Below, piece after piece: positions 16,199 to 25,237 of a DNA stretch of 64,000 nucleotides. Source of the DNA: Salinigranum marinum (GTDB taxonomy: Archaea > Halobacteriota > Halobacteria > Halobacteriales > Haloferacaceae); NCBI RefSeq assembly GCF_024228675.1, contig NZ_CP100461.1, forward strand, positions 1,364,001-1,428,000. The letters are read 5' to 3'. The notes beneath the pieces were generated by a model, which was not told where the DNA came from, ran no database searches, and was given only the letters and a program-made list of their open reading frames with translations. The stretch's first letter is position 1, and the number at the start of each line of letters is the position of its first letter. The position numbers and the translations under genes are program-made.

Positions 16199-17717
16199 CT
16201 TTCGTCTTGATGTCCGCCGACAGCCCCTGGGCCATCTGGATGTCCTTCGAGTTGTTGAGCGTCCAGGCCGTCCGCTCGGTGACGGCCTCGATGACCTCTC
16301 TCGCGCTGGGGTAGCCGTTGCCGGACTTCTTCACGCCGCCGAACGGCAACTGGACCTCCGCGCCGATGCAGGGGAGGTTGCCGTAGGCGAGGCCGACCTC
16401 GGCGTTGTCGCGGTAGTAGTTGATCTGGCGGTAGTCCTCGGAGATGATCGCGCCGGCGAGGCCGTAGTCGGTGTCGTTGTGGATCTCGACGGCCTCCTCG
16501 ACCCCGCCCGAGTATTCGAGGAGGGCGACGTGCGGCCCGAACACCTCCTCGTGGGTACAGCGCAGGTCCTCGTGCGCGTCGGCCTCGTAGACGAACGGGC
16601 CGACCCAGTGGCCCTCGGCGTGGCCGTCCGGGATCTCCTCGGGGTCGAGTTCGGTCCGGTCGACGAGGACGTTCACGTCCTCGCGCTTCGCGAGGTCGTT
16701 GTACTTCGTGACCTTCTCCTTGTGGGCGGCCTCGATGAGCGGTCCCATGAACGTCTCTTCCTGCAGCGGGTCGCCCACGGCGACGTCTTTCGCCACGTCG
16801 ACGAACCGCTCTTTGAACTTGTCGTACACGTCCTCGTGGATCATGAGTCGTTCGGAGGAGACACAGCGCTGGCCCGTCGTCTTGAACGAACTCATCACCG
16901 CGGAGTGGACGGCCACGTCGAGATCGGCCTGCTCGGTGACGACGATGCCGTTCTTCCCGCCCATCTCACACGCGGCGAGTTTGCCGGGCTCGCCGCCGAC
17001 CTTCGAGGCGACCTCGTGGCCCACCTCCGCGCTCCCGGTGAACAGCACGCTGTCGACGCGGGCGTCGTCGACGATCGTCGCACCGGCGTCGCCGAACCCC
17101 TGAACCATGTTGAACACGCCGTCGGGGATGCCCGTCGCGTCGAACATCTCCGCGATGATCTGCCCGCACCACGGTGTCTGCTCGGCGGGTTTCCAGACGA
17201 CCGTGTTCCCCTCGACGAGCGCGACGGCCATGTGCCAGAAGGGGATCGCGACGGGGAAGTTCCACGGCGTGATACAGCCGACGACGCCGCGGGGCTTGCG
17301 GCGCATGTACGCGTCCTTGCTCGGGATCTCCGAGGGGACGACGTCGCCGTGGGGGTGGCGGGCGTTGCCCGCGGCCCACTCCACCATGTGGAACGCCTCG
17401 ATCACGTCCGCCTTCCCCTCCGAGATCTCCTTGCCGCACTCCTTCGTGACGATCTCGCCCAGTTCGTCGGTGCGTTCGCGGAGCTCGTGGTAGATCTCCC
17501 AGAGGTACTCCGCACGGTCGATGTACGAGAGATCGCGCCACTCGGCGAACGTCTCGTCGGCGGCAGCGAGCGCGGCGTCGACGTCGTCTTCGGTCCCCCG
17601 CCTGAACGTCGCGAGCGTCTCACCGGTCGCCGGGTTCTCGCTCTCGAACGTCTCCGTGCCCGTGCCGTCGACCCACTCGCCGTCGATGTAGTGCGTGTAG
17701 ACGTCGTCTGTCGTCAT
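16191..17717 (-). CDS. Aldehyde dehydrogenase, probably 1-pyrroline-5-carboxylate dehydrogenase
   Basis: The 508-residue product has the aldehyde dehydrogenase landmarks: WNFPVAIPFWHMA and WKPAEQTPW for the NAD site, GQRCVSSERL with catalytic Cys285, EEVFGPHVALL near the C-terminus and PFGGVKKSGNG. The family oxidises aldehydes to acids with NAD(P). Position beside proline dehydrogenase and a shared regulator suggests that it performs the second step of proline breakdown (P5C/glutamate semialdehyde to glutamate), but other aldehydes are possible. ATG at 17715-17717 matches the TATA-like box upstream; the alternative five codons earlier lacks support. Confidence 0.87.
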   Translation of the reverse strand: MTTDDVYTHYIDGEWVDGTGTETFESENPATGETLATFRRGTEDDVDAALAAADETFAEWRDLSYIDRAEYLWEIYHELRERTDELGEIVTKECGKEISEGKADVIEAFHMVEWAAGNARHPHGDVVPSEIPSKDAYMRRKPRGVVGCITPWNFPVAIPFWHMAVALVEGNTVVWKPAEQTPWCGQIIAEMFDATGIPDGVFNMVQGFGDAGATIVDDARVDSVLFTGSAEVGHEVASKVGGEPGKLAACEMGGKNGIVVTEQADLDVAVHSAVMSSFKTTGQRCVSSERLMIHEDVYDKFKERFVDVAKDVAVGDPLQEETFMGPLIEAAHKEKVTKYNDLAKREDVNVLVDRTELDPEEIPDGHAEGHWVGPFVYEADAHEDLRCTHEEVFGPHVALLEYSGGVEEAVEIHNDTDYGLAGAIISEDYRQINYYRDNAEVGLAYGNLPCIGAEVQLPFGGVKKSGNGYPSAREVIEAVTERTAWTLNNSKDIQMAQGLSADIKTKDD

Positions 17718-17741
17718 GATTGGTGGGACGAGCATTTCGGA

Positions 17742-17748
17742 CTAATAT
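17742..17748 (-). promoter_or_regulatory. TATA-like box of the aldehyde dehydrogenase gene
   Basis: On the minus strand the stretch gatattagt is centred about 28 bases before the ATG at 17717, fitting a leaderless promoter. The 197-bp divergent interval to the regulator at 17915 could hold operators for both genes. Confidence 0.55.
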
Positions 17749-17914
17749 CCGCAACCGTCCATGGAAGGGTCGCCCGGGTGACGCCGTCGCTAGCGACACG
17801 GGAGCATCGGCCGTTCGAGTGTCTCTCGGTCCCCGACATAGCCGGTCGCACGACCGACTGTTCGGACGAGACGGGTATGGTAAGCCTCAACATAGAGGAG
17901 CGTCAACGGCGGGT

Positions 17915-18631
17915 ATGAGCAGCGAAACGGCTGGCGGGGGGACGCGGCTGACACTCGACCTCTGGCATCCGAACTGCTGGGCACTGGAGGCGACGTCGGA
18001 GTACCCCGGCGGCATCCTCGCCCACGCGATCTACGACGCGCCGACGGCGGCGGGCGAGACGGTCAACGGTCTGTTCACGGTCTACGGCGACTCAAGCGCG
18101 GAGGTCGAGACACTGCTCGACCACATCCGCGGTTCACGACTCACCGGCGAAGTCCAGGAGCTCAAAGCGCGATTCGGCCGGTCGAGCCGGAGCATCTCGC
18201 CGGGGAACGCCGCGCGGGAGTTCTTCTTGGAGTACGACCCACAGGACATGATCTGCCCGAAGCTCGTCCGACAGGGGTTCGTCCACAGTGCCCCCTGTCG
18301 AATCGAGGGTGGCCGGGAGTACTGGCAGGTCGTCTACGCGGGCGAGCGCGAGCGCATCGAACCGAAGCTCGACGTCATCCGCGATGAGGAGGAAGCCGAC
18401 ATCGACGTCGCCCGAATCGCCTCGTCGGGCTCGCCGGACTCCGAGCGCGAGCGACGCCTCGACACGCTCACCCCGAGCCAGCGCGAGGTGTTCGACCTCG
18501 CGCGCGATCGAGGATACTACGAGTGGCCCCGTGGCGTTTCGACGCGTGACCTCGCCGACGAGCTCGACGTTTCGAAGACGACGCTACTGGAACACCTCCG
18601 AAAAGCCGAGGCGAAACTGCTCGACCCCTGA
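17915..18631 (+). CDS. HTH-bat type (HTH-10) transcriptional regulator
   Basis: The 238-residue protein ends with the bacterio-opsin-activator type HTH: LTPSQREVFDLARDRGYYEWPR, then STRDLADELDVSKTTLLEHLRKAEAKLL (about 185-238). The N-terminal 170 residues are a ligand-sensing domain starting RLTLDLWHPNCWALEATSEYP. ATG at 17915 gives the usual family length. It lies between the aldehyde dehydrogenase gene (divergent) and the proline dehydrogenase gene (convergent), so by context it is the likely regulator of proline catabolism; the inducer is inferred, not seen. Confidence 0.88.
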   Translation: MSSETAGGGTRLTLDLWHPNCWALEATSEYPGGILAHAIYDAPTAAGETVNGLFTVYGDSSAEVETLLDHIRGSRLTGEVQELKARFGRSSRSISPGNAAREFFLEYDPQDMICPKLVRQGFVHSAPCRIEGGREYWQVVYAGERERIEPKLDVIRDEEEADIDVARIASSGSPDSERERRLDTLTPSQREVFDLARDRGYYEWPRGVSTRDLADELDVSKTTLLEHLRKAEAKLLDP

Positions 18632-18701
18632 GAGCTGTCCGTTCCCGTCGTGGGCCGCTCCAATCAAGCGGTAGGAGTCACTGGAGACGCCGAAACCGAC
18701 C

Positions 18702-19538
18702 CTAGTTCCCGACGACAGCACGAAGCGCGAACAGCGCGTTCTCCTTGCGTTCGCGAACCCGCCGGTAGAAGTACGAGAACCACTTCGAGCCGTAGGGGAT
18801 GTACTGCCACACCTCGTACTCCTCGGTGAGCTCGAACTGGGCGCTCTCGCGGACGCCCATGAGCATCTGAATCTCGAAGTCGGTGCCGTAGTCGTCGTAC
18901 AGTTCCTTGGCGTGTTCGATCATCGCCGGGTCGTGGCTGCCGACGGCGACGCCACCTTCGAACTCGCGGAACATGAGTTCGAGATACTCCTTGTAGGCGC
19001 GGTCGACCTCGCTCTTCCGTTTGTAGGCGATTTCCTTCGGCTCGTCGTACGCGCCCTTGACGAGGCGTACCTTCCCTGGGAGGGGTGCCAGTCGCTCGAG
19101 GTCGTCACCCGTGCGTTTGAGGTTCGCCTGGATGCAGACCCCGACCATCCCGTCCGTCTCGCGTGTGAGTCGCTCGTACGCGTCGAGCGTCACGTCCGTC
19201 GTCGTGTGGTCTTCCATGTCAATCCAGACGAACACACCTTTCTCCGAGGCGTGGTCGACGATGCGCGCGATGTTCTCCTCGAACACCTGGTTGGAGACGT
19301 CGAGCCCGATCTGTGAGGGCTTGACCGAGACGCAGGCGTTGAGCCCCGCCTCGTCGATGTCGGTGACGAGATCGATGTAGGCGTCGGCGTCCCCGTCCGC
19401 CGGGGGTCGTTCCTCGTAATGCTCTCCGAGGAGATTGAGAATCGCTTTGACGCCCCCGTCGTTGAGCTCCTCGACGTGGTCGAGCGCCTCGTCGGGACCT
19501 TCCCCGGCCACGAAGTTGCTGGCGATTGGCGGGATCAT
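18702..19538 (-). CDS. Proline dehydrogenase
   Basis: The 278-residue protein fits the monofunctional FAD-dependent proline dehydrogenase family: a TIM barrel with NACVSVKPSQIGLD, FVWIDMEDH, GVCIQANLKRT, KVRLVKGAYDEP and the closing segment EVWQYIPYGSKWFSYFYRRVRER. These match the family motifs for FAD and substrate binding. It oxidises proline to 1-pyrroline-5-carboxylate. A minus-strand ctttagcg element about 27 bp upstream of the ATG at 19538 is a possible promoter. It shares its upstream region with the divergent amino-acid importer operon. Confidence 0.92.
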   Translation of the reverse strand: MIPPIASNFVAGEGPDEALDHVEELNDGGVKAILNLLGEHYEERPPADGDADAYIDLVTDIDEAGLNACVSVKPSQIGLDVSNQVFEENIARIVDHASEKGVFVWIDMEDHTTTDVTLDAYERLTRETDGMVGVCIQANLKRTGDDLERLAPLPGKVRLVKGAYDEPKEIAYKRKSEVDRAYKEYLELMFREFEGGVAVGSHDPAMIEHAKELYDDYGTDFEIQMLMGVRESAQFELTEEYEVWQYIPYGSKWFSYFYRRVRERKENALFALRAVVGN

Positions 19539-19677
19539 ACCACGCCGTACGGGTGGTTTACGCTAAAGGGGTGGCCCTACCATACAATTCGCGACCGAAA
19601 CGTGAGAAAATAAAATAGTGAGGTGTCGAGCCGGTCTCAGTTACCACGAGCGAACAGCCAGCCCCGACCATGGACGG

Positions 19678-19690
19678 TTTTATCTATATA
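19678..19690 (+). promoter_or_regulatory. TATA-like box of the amino-acid importer operon
   Basis: The stretch ttttatctatata lies 15-27 bases before the ATG at 19705 and is a strong archaeal TATA-like match. It supports 19705 over the later ATGs at 19723 and 19738, though those remain possible. Confidence 0.55.
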
Positions 19691-19704
19691 CAGTAGGTGT
19701 CGAT

Positions 19705-21072
19705 ATGACGAGACAGCCGCATATGAAACCGAATCGCATGCAGAACTGGACGCGTAGAGATCTTGTCAAACTCTCCGGCCTCGTTGGCCTCACCGGCCTC
19801 GCCGGGTGTGCAGGAACCACCGACGACGGGGGAAGCGACGGCGGCGACGAGAGCAGTGGGGACAGTGGTAGCGATGGCGGCTCCAACGACGGGGGGTCGG
19901 CGGAGACCGAAGCCGAAACCGAGGCCGAGACCGAGAGCAGCGGTTCCGAGAGCGGTCCCTACACCATCGGGATGGTCGACTCGCTGACCGGGTCGCTGTC
20001 GGCGTTCGGTGAACGCAACCAGCGCGGGAAGGACCTCGCACTGGAGGCGGTCAACGCCGTCGGCATCGACGGCCGGGAACTGGCCATCACCGTCGAGGAC
20101 TCCGAGAGCCAGCCACAGGGCGGTGTCTCTGCGGCCCAGAAGCTGGTCAACCAGGACGAAGTGCCGTTCCTCATCGGCGCGGTGGGTTCGGGTGTCTCGC
20201 TCGCCATCTACGAGTCCGTTATCCAGGGGACTGACGTGGTCCAACTGAGCCAGAACTCCACGGGGCTGAGCCTCACGGACTTCCCCGGCCTGCTGCGGAT
20301 GTCGCCGACCGGGCGTACCCAGTCGATCGCCCTGTCGAACATCATCTCCGAGGACGGCTACGACTCGGTCGCGCTCACGTACGTCAACAACGACTACGGG
20401 CAGAGCCTGGCCGACGCTTTCGTCGACGCGTTCGAGGGCGACATCACCTACAACAATCCACACGACCAGGAACAGCAGTCGTACTCCAGCGTGGTCTCCG
20501 AGATGAACAGCGCCGACGCCGACGCCTGGCTGTTCATCACCTACCAGGCTGAGTTCGCGACGATGGTCAACGAGGCGTTCTCGTCAGGCTACGACGATGC
20601 CCAGTTCTACGGAGCCGACTCCGTCTCAGGTGACAACGTCCTCGAAAACACGCCGGAGGGCAGCATCGACGGCATGAAGATCGTCGTGCCGTCGGCGCCC
20701 GTCGAGAGGGAGAACTACCAGCAGTTCGCCGCGGAGTTCGAGGACGCGTACGGCGAGGCACCGACCTCGTGGTCGGCGTACGCCTACGACTGCGTCATCA
20801 ACGCGGCACTGGCCATCCAGGCCGCCGACGAGTTCACCGGCGCGGCCCTCCAAGAGACGGTCCGCGAGGTGTCGCGGCCGGAGGGTGAACAGGTCACTTC
20901 CTTCGAAGCTGCCAGTCAGATCCTGTCCGACGGCGGTGGTCCGAGCGATGTCGACTACCAGGGGGTCAGCGGTCCCATCAACTTCGACGAGGCCGGCGAC
21001 CCCGTGGGCTTCCTGCAGATTCAGACGGTCCAAGACCACGAGTACGTCGGCACCGGCTTCATCGAGTCCTGA
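19705..21072 (+). CDS. Branched-chain amino-acid type ABC transporter substrate-binding lipoprotein
   Basis: The 455-residue protein has a Tat signal (twin Arg in TRRDLVKLSGLVGLTGLAGC) and a lipobox Cys35, then a Gly/Ser/Glu/Thr linker to about residue 85. The mature domain is a periplasmic-binding-protein type I fold (IGMVDSLTGSLSAFGERNQRG, VPFLIGAVGSGVSLAIYES, YVNNDYGQSLADAFV), as in LivJ/UrtA proteins. It captures an amino acid or amide outside the cell and hands it to the permeases encoded next. Substrate unknown; nearness to proline dehydrogenase makes an amino acid plausible. Confidence 0.92.
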   Translation: MTRQPHMKPNRMQNWTRRDLVKLSGLVGLTGLAGCAGTTDDGGSDGGDESSGDSGSDGGSNDGGSAETEAETEAETESSGSESGPYTIGMVDSLTGSLSAFGERNQRGKDLALEAVNAVGIDGRELAITVEDSESQPQGGVSAAQKLVNQDEVPFLIGAVGSGVSLAIYESVIQGTDVVQLSQNSTGLSLTDFPGLLRMSPTGRTQSIALSNIISEDGYDSVALTYVNNDYGQSLADAFVDAFEGDITYNNPHDQEQQSYSSVVSEMNSADADAWLFITYQAEFATMVNEAFSSGYDDAQFYGADSVSGDNVLENTPEGSIDGMKIVVPSAPVERENYQQFAAEFEDAYGEAPTSWSAYAYDCVINAALAIQAADEFTGAALQETVREVSRPEGEQVTSFEAASQILSDGGGPSDVDYQGVSGPINFDEAGDPVGFLQIQTVQDHEYVGTGFIES

Positions 21073-21079
21073 CCGGGTC

Positions 21080-22021
21080 ATGGTAGTCGACTACCTCGCA
21101 AGCGGTCTCGTGTTCAGCAGCATCATCGTCTTGGGGAGCATCGGGCTCTCGCTGATATACAGCATCGCGAACTTCGCGAACTTCGCCCACGGCGACACGA
21201 TGACTGTCGGCGCCTACACCGCGCTCGTCACGTTCGGGGCCACCGGGGGCCTCGGCGCTGGCCTCCTCGGCCTGCCGCTCGGGTTCTTCCTTGCGCTGGT
21301 GGTCGGCATCGTCGCAGCGGCCGTCGTGGCTGTCCTCACGGAGAAGGTGGTCTACGACGGTATGGACGCCGGCTCTATCGAGCTGCTCATCACGTCCATC
21401 GGAATCGCGTTCATCTACCGTGCCATAATCCAGATGGGCTTCGGCGCGGACTTCACGCGCTACGACGTCCAGACGCTGCGGCCCATCGAGGCGCTGTTGC
21501 CCTACGGCATCCGCGTCACACAACACGACGTGGCCATCGTCGTCTCGGCGTTCATCCTCGTCGGGGGGCTGCACACGCTGCTGCAGTACAGCGATCTGGG
21601 CCGCAAAATGCGAGCGATGGCGGACAACCCCGACCTCGCGCGCGTCAGCGGTATCCGAACCGACCGGGTGAAGCTCTGGACGTGGATCATCGGCGCCGGT
21701 CTCGCCGGCGCCGGCGGGGTGTTCTTGGGGCTGTACAACCAGCTCTCGCCACGCATGGGGTTCAACCTGCTCCTGCTCATCTTCGCTGCCGTCATCCTCG
21801 GCGGCATCGGGTCGGTATACGGGGCGATGCTCGGCGGGTTCCTCATCGGGATGATAAACCAGTTGACGCCCGTGCTCGGGCAGCTGGGCGAACTCCTGCC
21901 GCTCGTGCCGGACACGTTCGCCATCCCAATCGGCATTGAGTACGCGAACGCCATCGCGTTCGTCATCATGGTCGCGGTCCTGCTCGTCAGGCCGCGCGGT
22001 ATCGCCGGGGAGGGGGCCTGA
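21080..22021 (+). CDS. livH: Branched-chain amino-acid ABC transporter permease LivH
   Basis: The 313-residue integral membrane protein begins at ATG 21080, seven bases after the binding-protein stop. It has the LivH landmarks GLSLIYSIANFANFAHGD near the N-terminus and RAMADNPDLARVSGIRTDRV, the cytoplasmic loop that contacts the ATPases, with GGIGSVYGAMLGG near the C-terminus. It forms the membrane pore with LivM. Confidence 0.92.
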   Translation: MVVDYLASGLVFSSIIVLGSIGLSLIYSIANFANFAHGDTMTVGAYTALVTFGATGGLGAGLLGLPLGFFLALVVGIVAAAVVAVLTEKVVYDGMDAGSIELLITSIGIAFIYRAIIQMGFGADFTRYDVQTLRPIEALLPYGIRVTQHDVAIVVSAFILVGGLHTLLQYSDLGRKMRAMADNPDLARVSGIRTDRVKLWTWIIGAGLAGAGGVFLGLYNQLSPRMGFNLLLLIFAAVILGGIGSVYGAMLGGFLIGMINQLTPVLGQLGELLPLVPDTFAIPIGIEYANAIAFVIMVAVLLVRPRGIAGEGA

Positions 22022-22022
22022 A

Positions 22023-23201
22023 ATGGGGGCCCTCACCGACCCGCGGGGGTACTGGGGAGACCTCACGACCCCCGAACGCGGGGTCGTCGGCGCCATCACC
22101 GTCTTCGCCGTCCTCCTCGTGCTGGGCCTGCTCACCGGGGTGCTCGCACCCGCGTACTTCCTCTATCTCGTCGGCCTCGCGGGGATGTACGCGTTGCTCT
22201 CGTTCGGCCTGAACTCCCAGTGGGGGTTCACCGGGCTCATCAACTTCAGCGTGGCCGCCTTCTTCGGACTCGGCGCCTACGGCACCGCGCTGATGAGCGC
22301 CAGTTCGTCGCCGATTGCCGGGCAGTTCCTGCCCATCTTCGGGTTGGTCGCCGCGCTGGTGCTGGCTGCGATACTGGCCGTCGCCATCGGCATCCCGACC
22401 CTGCGCCTGCGAGCGGACTACCTCGCAATCGCCTCGCTCGGCCTCGCCGAAGTGGTCCGGCTTATCGTCCTCAACGAACGTGAGGTGACCAATGGGAGCG
22501 CCGGTGTCCGTGGTATCCCGACGTTCTTCGAGGGGTGGCCGGTGCTCGAAACCCTGCCACAGCAACTGCCGGGAATCTTCATTCAGCCACTCCCCGGGAC
22601 GCGCCTCGTCTTCGAAGAGCCGTTCTGGAGCGCGCTGTTGAACGTGGCGGTCGTCGTCACGTTCGTCGCCGGGAGTTACGCCATCCTCCGGCGGGCACAT
22701 CGCTCGCCGTGGGGTCGCGTCCTCCGGACCATCCGAGGGGACGAGGACCTCGCGCGTGCACTCGGCAAGCACACCTACGGCTTCAAGATGCAGTCGTTCG
22801 TCCTCGGGAGCCTCATCATGGCGCTCGCAGGGGTGTTCTACGCGCACCTGAACCTCTACGTCAGCCCGAGCGACCTCGACCCAGTGACCACGTTCTACGT
22901 CTGGGTTGCCGTCATCCTCGGCGGCAGCGGATCGAACCGCGGTGCGCTGTTTGGCGGTATCGTCATCGTCACCATCCGCGAGGGGACGCGCTTTCTCAAC
23001 GGCTTCGAGTGGATCCCGGTCGACGTGGCGCCACTCCGCATCCTCCTGATCGGCGTCCTCATCGTGGTGCTGATGCGCTACCGACCGCAGGGAATCCTCC
23101 CGCCACAACGGGAACTCATCTGGCCGAGCGTCGTCGACGAGGCACCCGACCAGCCGACATCTGGCGTCCGCGAAGCCAGGATGGGAGGGAACGATGACTG
23201 A
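22023..23201 (+). CDS. livM: Branched-chain amino-acid ABC transporter permease LivM
   Basis: The 392-residue membrane protein starts two bases after the LivH stop. LivM landmarks are LSFGLNSQWGFTGLINFSVAAF, TLRLRADYLAIASLGLAEVVRL and TIRGDEDLARALGKHTYGFK for the ATPase-contact loop, then VAVILGGSGSNRGALFGG. It overlaps the next gene by 8 bp, so the operon is translationally coupled. Confidence 0.92.
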   Translation: MGALTDPRGYWGDLTTPERGVVGAITVFAVLLVLGLLTGVLAPAYFLYLVGLAGMYALLSFGLNSQWGFTGLINFSVAAFFGLGAYGTALMSASSSPIAGQFLPIFGLVAALVLAAILAVAIGIPTLRLRADYLAIASLGLAEVVRLIVLNEREVTNGSAGVRGIPTFFEGWPVLETLPQQLPGIFIQPLPGTRLVFEEPFWSALLNVAVVVTFVAGSYAILRRAHRSPWGRVLRTIRGDEDLARALGKHTYGFKMQSFVLGSLIMALAGVFYAHLNLYVSPSDLDPVTTFYVWVAVILGGSGSNRGALFGGIVIVTIREGTRFLNGFEWIPVDVAPLRILLIGVLIVVLMRYRPQGILPPQRELIWPSVVDEAPDQPTSGVREARMGGNDD

Positions 23202-24039
23202 CGCCGACACGGCGGTCGCCGGCGACCGTGAGGAGGCGACGACGGAGGCCGTTCAGTCCGGCCAAGACGGTGGTCGCGACCTCGTCCTCGAAGTCGACGG
23301 CCTCCGGAAATCTTTCGGGGCGCTGACCGCAACCGACGACGCCTCGTTCTCGGTCGAACGCGGCACCATCACGGGTCTCATCGGCCCGAACGGTGCCGGG
23401 AAATCGACCCTGTTCAACCTCGTCTCGGGCTTCTACAAGCCAGACGCCGGGTCGGTCACGGTCAACGGCGTCGACGTGACGGGGATGGAGCCGTACGAGG
23501 TCGCCGACTACGGCCTCATCCGTACGTTCCAGACCCCGCGCAAACTCGAGGGGATGACCGTTCGGGAGGCGATGCTCGTCGGGCCCCGAAACCAGCCCGG
23601 TGAGTCCTTCCGGAACCTGTTTCTCAACCCGAGCGCGGTCGAGGAACGCGAGCGGGCGAACCTCGAGCAGGCAGAACGCATCCTCGAGGAGTTTGAAATC
23701 GACCACCTCGCGACCCAGCCAGCGACCAAAATCTCAGGAGGGCAAATGAAACTGGTCGAACTCGCCCGCGCGATGCTGGCCGAACCGGAACTGCTCCTGC
23801 TCGACGAACCCGCCGCCGGGGTGAACCCGACGCTGCGGAACAAACTCGCCGAGCAGATCCGCCGCCTCAACGAGCAGGGCACCACGTTCCTGCTCATCGA
23901 ACACGACATGGAGTTCGTGATGAAACTCGCCGACCCGGTCATCGTCCTCGACCAGGGCAGTGTGCTGATGGAGGGCTCTCCCGGGGAGGTCCAGAGCGAC
24001 GACCGTGTCATCGACGCCTACCTCGGAGGGAGCCCATGA
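23194..24039 (+). CDS. livG: Branched-chain amino-acid ABC transporter ATPase LivG
   Basis: The 281-residue ABC ATPase has Walker A GPNGAGKS, the signature ISGGQMKLVELARAM, Walker B LLLLDEPAAGV and the switch IEHDMEFV. The LivG-type insert TFQTPRKLEGMTVREAML is present. It carries an acidic N-terminal extension of about 28 residues before the ABC domain. It overlaps livM by 8 bp and livF by 4 bp. Confidence 0.93.
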   Translation: MTDADTAVAGDREEATTEAVQSGQDGGRDLVLEVDGLRKSFGALTATDDASFSVERGTITGLIGPNGAGKSTLFNLVSGFYKPDAGSVTVNGVDVTGMEPYEVADYGLIRTFQTPRKLEGMTVREAMLVGPRNQPGESFRNLFLNPSAVEERERANLEQAERILEEFEIDHLATQPATKISGGQMKLVELARAMLAEPELLLLDEPAAGVNPTLRNKLAEQIRRLNEQGTTFLLIEHDMEFVMKLADPVIVLDQGSVLMEGSPGEVQSDDRVIDAYLGGSP

Positions 24040-24746
24040 GCGACCACGTCCTCGAACTGGCGAACGTTGACAGCGGCTACGGCGAGGTGCAGGTGCTCGA
24101 CGACCTCTCCTTGCACTTGGACGCCGGTGAGATCGTCTGTCTCATCGGTCCGAACGGGGCCGGCAAGTCGACCGTGCTGAAGACCGCCTTCGGGATGCTG
24201 ACGCCGTGGACCGGGTCGGTCAGCTACCACGGTGACGAAATCGGCGGGATGGCCCCCGAAGATATTGTCCGCGAGGGCATCGGCTTCGTCCCACAGACCG
24301 ACAACGTGTTCGGGTCGCTGACCATCGAGGAGAACCTCCGGATGGGCGGCGTCGCCCGGAAGTCGGGGCTCGATGACGTCATCGATCGCCTCTACGAACG
24401 GTTCCCGCTCCTCGACGAGAAGCGGGCGGCCAAGGCACGGACACTCTCGGGGGGCCAACGGCAGGTGCTGGCGTTCGCCCGTGCCCTGGTGATGGAACCC
24501 GACGTGTTGCTCATCGACGAGCCATCGGCCGGGCTGGCACCCAACACGGCCGACGAGGTGTTCGGCCACGTGACGGCCGTCAACGAACTCGACACGGCGA
24601 TCCTCATGGTCGAACAGAACGCGAAGAAAGGGCTCGGCATCTCCGACCGGGGCTACGTCCTCGACCAGGGGACCGTCGCCTACGAGGACGAGGCCGGACA
24701 GCTGCTCGACAACCCCGAGGTGTCTCGGCTCTACCTCGGCGGCTGA
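24036..24746 (+). CDS. livF: Branched-chain amino-acid ABC transporter ATPase LivF
   Basis: The 236-residue ABC ATPase has Walker A GPNGAGKST, LivF-type FVPQTDNVFGSLTIEENL, signature LSGGQRQVLAFARAL and Walker B LLIDEPSAGL. Its ATG overlaps the livG stop (ATGA). With livG it energises import through LivH/LivM. It is the last gene of the operon; the next gene has its own 67-bp leader. Confidence 0.93.
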   Translation: MSDHVLELANVDSGYGEVQVLDDLSLHLDAGEIVCLIGPNGAGKSTVLKTAFGMLTPWTGSVSYHGDEIGGMAPEDIVREGIGFVPQTDNVFGSLTIEENLRMGGVARKSGLDDVIDRLYERFPLLDEKRAAKARTLSGGQRQVLAFARALVMEPDVLLIDEPSAGLAPNTADEVFGHVTAVNELDTAILMVEQNAKKGLGISDRGYVLDQGTVAYEDEAGQLLDNPEVSRLYLGG

Positions 24747-24813
24747 TCCGCGTCGTCGGGGTCGAACGGGGATCGGCGGCAACTCCTTATTCCGCGGTCG
24801 CCTTCCGACAGGT

Positions 24814-25170
24814 ATGAACGAGGACGACACACCGGCCCCGCCGGGGCTGCGTCGCGCGCGCCGCGTCGCGACGCTGCTCGACGACGCCGTCACGGTTCCG
24901 GGGACGAACACCAGCGTCGGACTGGACCCGCTCGTCGGCCTGATCCCCGTCTCGGGAACCGTAACCAGCGCGGCGATCGCGCTATCGATCGTCGCGGAGG
25001 CGATCCGCAGCGGCGTGCCGCGCGGCGTCGTCGCCCGGATGCTACTCAATGTCGCCGTCGACGTCGTCGTCGGCTCGATCCCGGTCATCGGCAGCGTCTT
25101 CGACGTGTTCTGGAAGGCGAACCGCCGGAACGTCCGGCTGTTCGAGCGGGCGGTCGCCGAACGCGTCTGA
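24814..25170 (+). CDS. DUF4112 family membrane protein
   Basis: The 118-residue protein fits DUF4112: RARRVATLLDDAVTVPGTN, then GLDPLVGLIPVSGTVTSAAIALSIVAEAI and a second hydrophobic segment VDVVVGSIPVIGSVFDVFWKANRRNVRLF. Two to three membrane-associated helices are likely. The function of the family is not established. An AT-richer stretch (actccttattccg) about 28 bp before the start could be the promoter. Confidence 0.85.
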   Translation: MNEDDTPAPPGLRRARRVATLLDDAVTVPGTNTSVGLDPLVGLIPVSGTVTSAAIALSIVAEAIRSGVPRGVVARMLLNVAVDVVVGSIPVIGSVFDVFWKANRRNVRLFERAVAERV

Positions 25171-25237
25171 CGGCCGTGGGCGGTCGATCGACTCGTCGGT
25201 GTCACGTCCCGATCCCCGACCGCCGCGTCCCGACCGA

